Positions 25,101 through 34,100 of a stretch of 36,123 nucleotides of DNA are shown piece after piece (position 1 is the first letter of the stretch; every line of letters begins with the position of its first letter). The translations under genes were made by a program, and so were the position numbers. The stretch is from contig BMAT01007247.1 in NCBI GenBank assembly GCA_019649035.1, positions 125,911 to 162,033 of the forward strand, in the 5' to 3' direction. The notes under the pieces were generated by a model that worked only from the letters and a program-made list of their open reading frames with translations, was not told where the DNA came from and searched no databases. Source of the DNA: Elysia marginata. Lineage: Eukaryota > Mollusca > Gastropoda > Plakobranchidae.

Positions 25101-28100
25101 GTATCACAAAATGAACCAAATTGCTGGAATATCCAAACTGAGAAAATTGGTATTTTCTATGAAAGGGTCAGCATTTGATATTTTAAAAATTTTTTCTACA
25201 TATTGAAAGTTCGCAATATATTTTAACACATACAACCAAAAAGACCATTGAAATTATGGATGGAAATAGATATTACTTGTTAAGCCAACACATACGGTGG
25301 CACATTTTAAAATCAATTTCTTCTCCATCTAAGCTGATATGGATAAGAAGACAATTATTAGTTCTCAGCCAGTCATAGGCAAAAAGTGGAATCAAAATTT
25401 GCTCAAGAATTTGCTTTTGTGGGTGACAATATTCAGAGGCTGGGTGCGCAGATTGTAAAAAAGAAAAATTATGGAGAGCTGAACAAAAGAAACCTGGTGT
25501 TTCCTTTTTATTGTATTTAACTCTCTTCCTTCCCTACTGTTTTAGGAGTCGAATATAAATATGAGAGTCTACTTTTTGTATAGCAGCTTTTAGCAAGTGC
25601 AACTTTTGAGAGTCTGAAGTGTCATATACCGTTTTGATGGGAAATGAATGGGCTTTCATTTCAAATGTTGTTTATCATATTATCTCATCATTTTACAAAA
25701 CTATGACCTTTTTGTTACTAAACATAGATTTGCCACACCCTAAAATTAGATGATGAAAAAAACCATTAACCTAAGAAAAAAAAACACTTCACCTTGGTCC
25801 AGATCAATTTTTTAAATCTAAAAATCTCATTCTTGATTTTAAGCTATTTTTTTAATGGACAGTAATGATTTTTACCATAATAACTGCATGCAGGATGGCA
25901 ACAAGAAAACTACATTTTTGGGTCTAATAACTCAAAACAAAATTAAATAATTATTTTTCTGTTGATTTATCTATATCTATAAATGAGGAGCGCATGAATA
26001 TAAAAAAACGCGGCCGTAGAGTCCTCCTAGACCGCTTACAATAAAAGCGTCACATGTGTTTAAAATGCCTTTAAAAAAGCTGTATATTTCCGTAAAAGGG
26101 TCAAAAATCAACAATAAAACACGACAAAAAAAAAAATATCCATTGTTTTTATAAGGAACTATTTTCTTTTCCGCTTCTTTACTTCCGTCTTCTCGGAAAG
26201 TTGTTGTGAAGTGACGTCAAAATTAGTGAAAGGTTTGACTTCAAGAGGTGATTGTGATTATCGCCTTTAAATTTGATTTTGTTATGAAGTTTAATGTGTC
26301 AAAAATCCTTATGAGTCCAGATTCGATTACACGAAGACAAGGAACAATCTGATCTAGATTCTAGATCTAGCACGAAGACAGGGAAGAAAATTCTGCGACC
26401 CACTCTGCAGTGAACCAACTTTACTCTAGATCTAGATATGTAGGACTAGAAAATATGGAATCTAACGTATTAGATCTAGATCCAAATTAGATTCAAGACT
26501 TTTTACTGTATATGATCTAGAAAATATGGAATCTAACATTATCAAGAACTGGCAGCTCTGTTATTTGTTACTTTTGATACAATTACAAGAGTCAAGCAGG
26601 TTGATCTATATTATCTAGACAACCACAGCAAAACAAAAAACAAAAATATTTTTAATGCAGCCACTTGGTTAATTTGGTTTATTACATTTAATCAATGTGT
26701 CGGTCCGAAGCCCCTTGAATGCAGACGGAAAATATTTTTTTTGAAAAGTTAGGATGTTTTCAATATCACATTATCAAGCACTGTTAAAAAGAATGATATC
26801 ACCGTAAAAGAAAAAGAATATTTTTAATGCAGCCACTTGGTTAATTTTGGTTGATTCCAAATTAATTATGTATCAGTCCGAAGCCCCTTGAATGCAGACG
26901 GAAAATATTTTTTTTTGCTTTTCAAAGTTAAGATTTTTAAAAAACTTCCATCTACAGGTAATTTTTGTAATTACTCTGTTCCTTTCAGCATGTTTTTACC
27001 TCATTCCCTTTTTTGTTTGCTTCATTTGTTAAGTTTTGTTTGGTTTTATTAAGACCGATATGCCCTATCTTAGCAAACAGTCAGAGGTAAATAAAATTTT
27101 TTGCAACAGTAAGAAAAAAAAATTTCATATCATACAAGTCAATCATCTTTACTTCTACTTTTCAAACTGATAATTTTGAGTTAAATGGATAAAGGAAAAA
27201 AATCTTATTTTAGAACATTTAGTTTCTGTTTCCCTTTCTTTTGAACGGGTCTGCCAGCTTGTGGGGGTATATTTAGCTTCTATTCTTGATACGAAATAAG
27301 TTTCCCCTTTCATCCAATGGCAAATAGTTAATTTTTTCGCTGATGACATCATCAATCACTGGTGATCAAAATATATAGAAGAGGAAGGAAGAGTGTTAAT
27401 GTGTTCCAATGAAAGGGAACAAATGATGCAAAACCACAGGAAAGAACAATGCAACAATATTACTAATAAAATGTTATTTTAGAGAACCCAAGACCACTTA
27501 CTGAGTTAAACAGGGCATTTAAGAACATCTTGTAACAGCTGGATTTTTTTTTTTAAGTAATGGCAACCAAGAGATGCCATATACTATATTTTAAAACAAA
27601 TAGAGAAAATTTTCGCCAACCGCTGGTCTATAACAATAGCCGGACGCTGTCAACGTCCAGTGCACCATTTTATATCTACGGTTGGATGCTGCCAGCTTCC
27701 AATGTATAGTAATAACTAAGAAGGGGAGAACAATGATGTATGTATAAAACTATGATAGTAGATTAAACTTCTGAGAGAAGCTAAATTTAACTCTTTTAGC
27801 AGTTTTTGCAGCAATCTAGAAGTTACAACCGTACATATAGAAAAATTACGCGCAGAAGTATGAGATAATTACATGGTTAGAGTTAAGAAAATGGATAAAA
27901 GGCCCATACTTTGTGTTGATAGGTAGGATAATGCATCCTTCTCAGGACATGCACCAAAATTTGCTAATTTTGAGGTTAAACCATGGAGAAATTTTTTTTT
28001 CCTCCTTTTTACTTCTTTTTTTTATACATGCTAATTAACCAGTGACTTGCTGAATAGCAAAATATTGACCTACACTAGGCCTACTGCAGAGAAGTGTTTT

Positions 28101-31100
28101 CGCGGACATAAGAGAGCCATGACGTCATGTCTCATTCAGCTGCAAGTCAAGTAGGTCTAGAATATCTAAAGTTATCTCTCAGCTGCTCTAAAAACATTGC
28201 AGAACAAATTACTAATTTATAATCATCTAATATCGGCAATTAAGTAAAACCTTGCTAGATTTATAGACTCTAATCTAGATCTAGATGTTTGTTTCCAAGA
28301 TTCATCTTGCAGAAGAAACTCATGGTCTAGGACCAAAAGAAAAGGTGGGAGATAAAGAGACAGACAGACATGTAAAAACAAAGCGAGAGACTAATAGAAA
28401 AATGAGAGAGAGAAAGAGAGAGAAAGAGAGAGGTTAGGTTAGGTTGCTTGAATTTTAACATCTCTTTTTAACTACAAGGTTATATCAGAGATGGGGCTTG
28501 GGACAATTGGAACCATGCTGCCACACTGTGATGTAAGGAGCGCTTGCATACACCCGCCCAGTCACATTATCCTGACACCCGGCCAACCAGACTTAGCACT
28601 AAATCCATTATGCCAGACACTAAGCGGATTAGCTGCTAATACCAATTTTAACATCCTTGGTTTGACTCGGTCGGGGATCAAACCCACACCTCCCAGTCTC
28701 TGAGCGAGTGTATTATTGCTAGGGCATAGAGCTGGTGAGAGAGAAAGAGAGAGAGAGAGTAGAGATGTGAACTTTGATAAAGACTAAAAGAGGAAGATTA
28801 AAACTGTTACAGACAGACATGTACAAACAAATATAGGCAGAACGAGCTGCATTAGAAACTCATGGTTTTGGGCCAAAAGAGAAGGTGGGAGAGGAGGAGA
28901 CACTCAAGTACAGAGATGCAAAGACAGAACAACAGAGAAAGAGAGAGAAGGTGTGAAAAATGATCTAAAAGAGGATAAAACGTCGGAGCAGATGACCTCA
29001 AACTTGGAAGGGTACATTAACTGTTGTTGTTAAGCAAATCAAAATTCAATCAGGGAAAGGTCCATAGGGGCAGCGTCGCAGAGTGGTTAGTGCTTCGGAC
29101 TCAAGGTCTGGAGGTTGCGGATTCGATTCCCGACAATGCTTTGTTGCAATTGCCTTGGGAAAGCAATTTACCCTAACTTTCCCCAGTCCACCCACCTGTA
29201 AAATGGGTACCCAGCTACAGGCCTCAAATGTACTGGTCTACTGGGGCATTAGTGGCGCTGCTCTGTGGCGACACAGTTACGCTGGGTAACAAAGACAAAT
29301 TTCCCAAAATGGATAAATATAGTGTATAAAAAAATTTTTTAAAAACTTTTTTTGACATTTAAAACCTTAATACGCTCCAAGCTTTAGATTCAAAGCTTAG
29401 GCATCTAGCCATTATTAAATTTTCAGTTTAATCTTTCCACACAGGCCATCACTTCCTTCAGATTATCTAAACCATCAGAAGACCAAGGGCTCAGTTGGTT
29501 AGAGCGACATAGGGTTGCCACTGATATTCAGTGATTGCTTAAGAGGGCTTTTTGAGGGCTATTTGAGGGCCATTTGAGGTAAAATGAGGGCCCAATCCCA
29601 AACAAAGAAGGTACTGAGCGGACGAAATATGACTAAATAAGCAACAGTAGTCACATACTGTTATGTAAAAATCATGAAAACTTTAATCGAATTGACAGAA
29701 ACAACAAGAAATGAGAAAAAGTAATAAAAAAACACCTACTTTGTAACGATAAGCAAAACTTATTGCTCATGTCAAAGCTTTTCTTGCATAGAGGAACTAA
29801 ATCTTGCAAAATTAAACAATGAACTGGTGTACTTATTAGATAGCTACATCTATAATTATGTTGAGCTAGGCGAGAGGATTCTACATGGAAAGAGAACATT
29901 TAGTTTTGAAAAAAAAAAATAGCACAGTAAGATCCTTATTAGGGATCAATCTACCATTTCAGATTCGGTGCATGATGATGCTCTATCATATTCATATGTG
30001 TTATTTTATGCTATTTACTTACTCTCTTTTATGACTCTCTAACAAGTTATTGTTTGGCTCAGCACAGATCTAGATCTAGGTCATGGGTACATTGGATCAA
30101 CTGGTCCTTAAATATGAGTTTTTACTGTGAATTTGTGACATCATTGCATTCTATGTCTCCAGCAACTTTTTTCACCATGATGCTCTAGTCCTAATCGTTC
30201 ACAATAGAATTAGAATCTACCGATGTTTATCTTGGGTTTGATAGGCATAGTATCAGGATTCTAGTCATTGAGAAATGTAGATCTAATTTAAGTTTGCACA
30301 CGTCTTCATCAAACAATAGTCTATATTTGAAACTACATATAGATCTACGCTTGGTTAGTACTTTCTTCTTTCCCTGTTTATTGTCTATAGAGTACCATCC
30401 TCAAATAGTTACTGGAGTTTGTCCTAATTATGTCTATGGACTTGTAGGCACACATGCACTTTCAGTTTTCCTTTCAATTCAGTTTCAGCATTTTTTTCAT
30501 TAGTTCGGTTAGCACAGCCTTGACATTTTTTTTTCAGGGCAAGGCTACAATGCCGTCCATGCACAGTATGGCCACACGCCTTAGTGATCCCCACCCCCGA
30601 TCTGTATGGTTACTAATAGTCGTACAGTAGTCATCAAACAATAAAACAATAAAGAAAGGCACCTTTAGATACAGATAGGTGGCTTCTGCATCTCTACCAT
30701 CAGATTATTGCGAGCATACAAGGGCCACGCTCTAAAATCTGAGGCGGAGTCACTCCTTTCTTATCATTCTATTGTTCCAATGTGAACACAGCATGCACAT
30801 CCCTATGCACTGACCACAAGCATCAATGGCATAGACTCGGGTCTTGGACCACAGGAACATGAAGCATTGTGGTCTTGACCTAATAAGTTTAACTTCAATA
30901 TCCTACAGGCTGTGATACGGCTACTCGGAAAAAAATGTGCACAATGATAAAAAGAAAATCGGAAACGGGTTACGTTCACTGGCTGCCAAGCCACATGCCT
31001 ACACAACGCACTTCCATATTACTTGACCGGTTAGTAGTACACAGTGGGTCGACGCGACGAAACATTGTATCGGACCACTTCAATATTGGGCATCTTTGGG

Positions 31101-34100
31101 CACAAAACGAAACATTCTGAGTAACCTTGACCTAGGCTTATCAACACACCGTAGTTTTACGGCAATTTTTCTCGCGCCACCGTAATCACGGGCAAACCCT
31201 AATGTTGGCAGGTCTGTTTTTTAAGAAGGGGCGTAAACGACCATTTTAACTACTATCGAACAACAACTATTAACCATAATAAACACTATTCTTTATAATA
31301 CTCTATTAATATTGATAGATATCGAACCGAATTTTTTTACGCCTGTCGCAAAATCAAACCAGAGTACACAAAGATATCGGCTAAAAACGAAAGTCTGTCG
31401 GGAAAATGTCTCGAGGAGGGCTGAAATGATCGGTAAAGAGGGCGATTAGAGGGCTATTTCAAGCTTTGGACCTCCAAGAGGGTGTTTGGCGGGCTTTTTA
31501 TGGGAAGGCGCCTAATACGGGCCCGGAGGCAACCCTGAATAATGTGAACGTTGAGGTGTGCGAATGTAAGGGGTACAATGCCCATAATCGCCAGCTTTTT
31601 TTTTTTTGAAAATTCCCCTAAAAGCGTTAGTTCTAGGCTCTTTTTTTAATCAAATGAACTTGGCTATAAAGTTAAATGTATTTTTTTAAATTTACAGCAT
31701 TAACTTTATTTAGATGAACATCATGGGCAGTAAAGGGTCTTTTGAGTGGGGTCAGCGATTCTAATATAAGGATTTTTTTTTTCTGCAACCAGCCTCAATC
31801 GATCAGATATCATGTTTTCAACTTCCATTAGATCTATCTTTGCTTAAATCCGCAAAATTCGCAGGTATTTCACTAATTATAAAATAGAATGTTAATATAT
31901 TTATGATTGAACAGTTTCTCACAGAAATAAGCCATTCAAAATATTTGAAAAAGAGATTTCAGAGAGGTGCTTCGACTAAAACTATTAAATTTTAAATATG
32001 ATTATTTAATTTTTCAAACGTCTTGAAATGCAATCATTTAAAGGTTTGAGTCCTGGTTTGGCAGGTTATCGACAAGTTCTTGAGAAAAGCTTTTTTTTTC
32101 TTCATATAATTTTTTGCCTTGTTGACATTAGCCCTTGTAGGGCCAAGAATAGAAAATTTGAAATTATTTTGCTGATCATCATACATTGAACCTTTAACCT
32201 TATGAGGAAACGTTAAAATGCTCATTATTAAACAAAATGAATGGAAAAAGAAAGAGAATAAGCCATAGGATTTGTACCAAATTGTTCAAAATGTTAAGCT
32301 TTTTGAGAGTAACCCAGTTAATAATAATAATTATATATAATTATATATAAACATAATAATAATTGTAATTACCTACAGGCAGTGAAAGATCAGGTCAGTA
32401 TGAAAGCTTGATATGCTTTAATTGCCATTCCATTTATGTGGATGAGTTCCTTTATAACTAGGACGCCAAATGATAATGGGGGGAAAGAGAAAATGAGCCA
32501 AGCATTGCTTCTCACCTAAGACAAATATCATAGAAACAAGCTGTGCAACATTTGTATGATAGAAATGGTAGAACAAAACCAAAAATTGTTCATAATTGAC
32601 AAAAGCAAGAAAAAGCCAGAAAAGGTTCAAAAACTGAAGATCCAGCTTACCTGTATGCCAAAAAAACTCTTTACTTTACTTTACGAACAGACATATACAA
32701 ACTGACCATTGCTCTTCCTGGGAGCACTGTTGTACTGGATGGGAGGGGTGTGGAACTTGTCCTCACCCTCTTCGCTGGCCTGCTGATCGCTTGAATCTGT
32801 CTTCACCGACAGCTCTGCTTCACCACCCTCGACAGTCGTTGACTGCTGGCCACTGGTAGACTGGGCCTTTGCAGCTGAAGCCAACGGGTTCAAGGTCACT
32901 GTCTTTGTCGGACTGCCAGAGCCTGGACCGCTAGATTGTCGGTTAAGGCGGTGAATGTTGAGCTCTTTTACATCTGCTTGACCACCCTCCTCAAAAGGTT
33001 TAAAAAAAAATTATGATAAAATTATCAAAATAACACTCTTTAAATGTTTGATTCAAAAGTGGCTCAGTTTTATTAGAAATGACAAGTGGTTTGTCCATCC
33101 CACTGTCTACTGCTAACTGATTACATATATCAGGTGCAAGTCAAGTGATAAATCAGTGGTTTTGGAAACTGATTTTACATATCGATGGCAGGCACATCAA
33201 ACCTCTGATTTTATTATAGGAAAAGAAGCCGTATCAGGATTTGATGTGCCTGCCATCGATATGTAAAATCAGTTTCCAAAACCACTGATTTATCACTTGA
33301 CTTGCACCTGATATATGTTATCAGTTAGCAGTAGAGAGTGGGATGGACAAACCACTTGTCATTTCTAATAAACCTTCATTGCGTGGGTGTTATCAAATAA
33401 GTTAAAGTTAAACAATGATAAAACTGAGGTGATGTTGTTTAATACAAAACATACTGTAAAAACGTTTGTCATGCCAGGTAGTAATTTTGTTGTTGGCAAT
33501 GAAAACATACAGTTTAGTGATGAGGCAAAAAACCTAGGGGTGTATTTTGACTCCATGCTGTCTAACAATGTTCAAATTGGAAATATCTGTAATCAAATGT
33601 ATTGTAAACTCTCCAAGATTGGAAAAATGTCATCTTTTCTAGGTAAAACATCCTTGATGTGTCTTGTATCAGCTTTTATCTTTTCAAGGCTTGATTATTG
33701 TAATTCTTTACTAACTAATTTGCCCTCAAAATCTATTCAGAGACTTCAGACATTTCAGAATAATGCTGCTAGGATGATCCTAAAAAAGAACAAAAGGGAG
33801 CATGTAACACCGCTTTTTGTACATCTACATTGGCTTCCTGTAGATGCTAGGATTAAATTTAAATTAGCTGTACTTTGTCACTAAGTTGTACAAAACAAAG
33901 CACCATCGTACTTGTCATCTATGATTAGCGTTTACAAACCATCTCGCACATTGCGCAGTAGCAGTAAAGATTCACTAGCTGTACCTACAGTGGAAACTAA
34001 GACCTATGGAGAAAAATCATTTTCATATGCAGCTCCTCACGTTTGGAACTCGCTTCTTCTGCCCATTCGACAGATACAGGACTCGCAGGAGTTCAAGTCT

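Larger units (their letters stand above)
24993..32706. other. Intron 2 of the PNPLA6/7 gene, 7.7 kb
   Basis: Contains AGATCT words (26350-26530), a duplicated 98-bp block (26645-26914), two small hairpins (27642-27702), AG-rich repeats and an inverted SINE (28315-28960), a second SINE family (29067-29330), a possible large relative of the 690-bp MITE (29512-31537), and a TA-rich run near 32325. Bases 25000-26340 and 31540-32700 hold nothing I recognise. Confidence 0.6.

Noticed and set aside
29067-29140. Possible tRNA gene
   Set aside because: A and B boxes are present, but the acceptor stem does not close and a 200-bp SINE body follows.
33202-33239. Foldback as a rho-independent terminator or bacterial attachment site
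   Set aside because: The window is a eukaryotic intron; arm length and repeat context fit a transposon or snap-back product.
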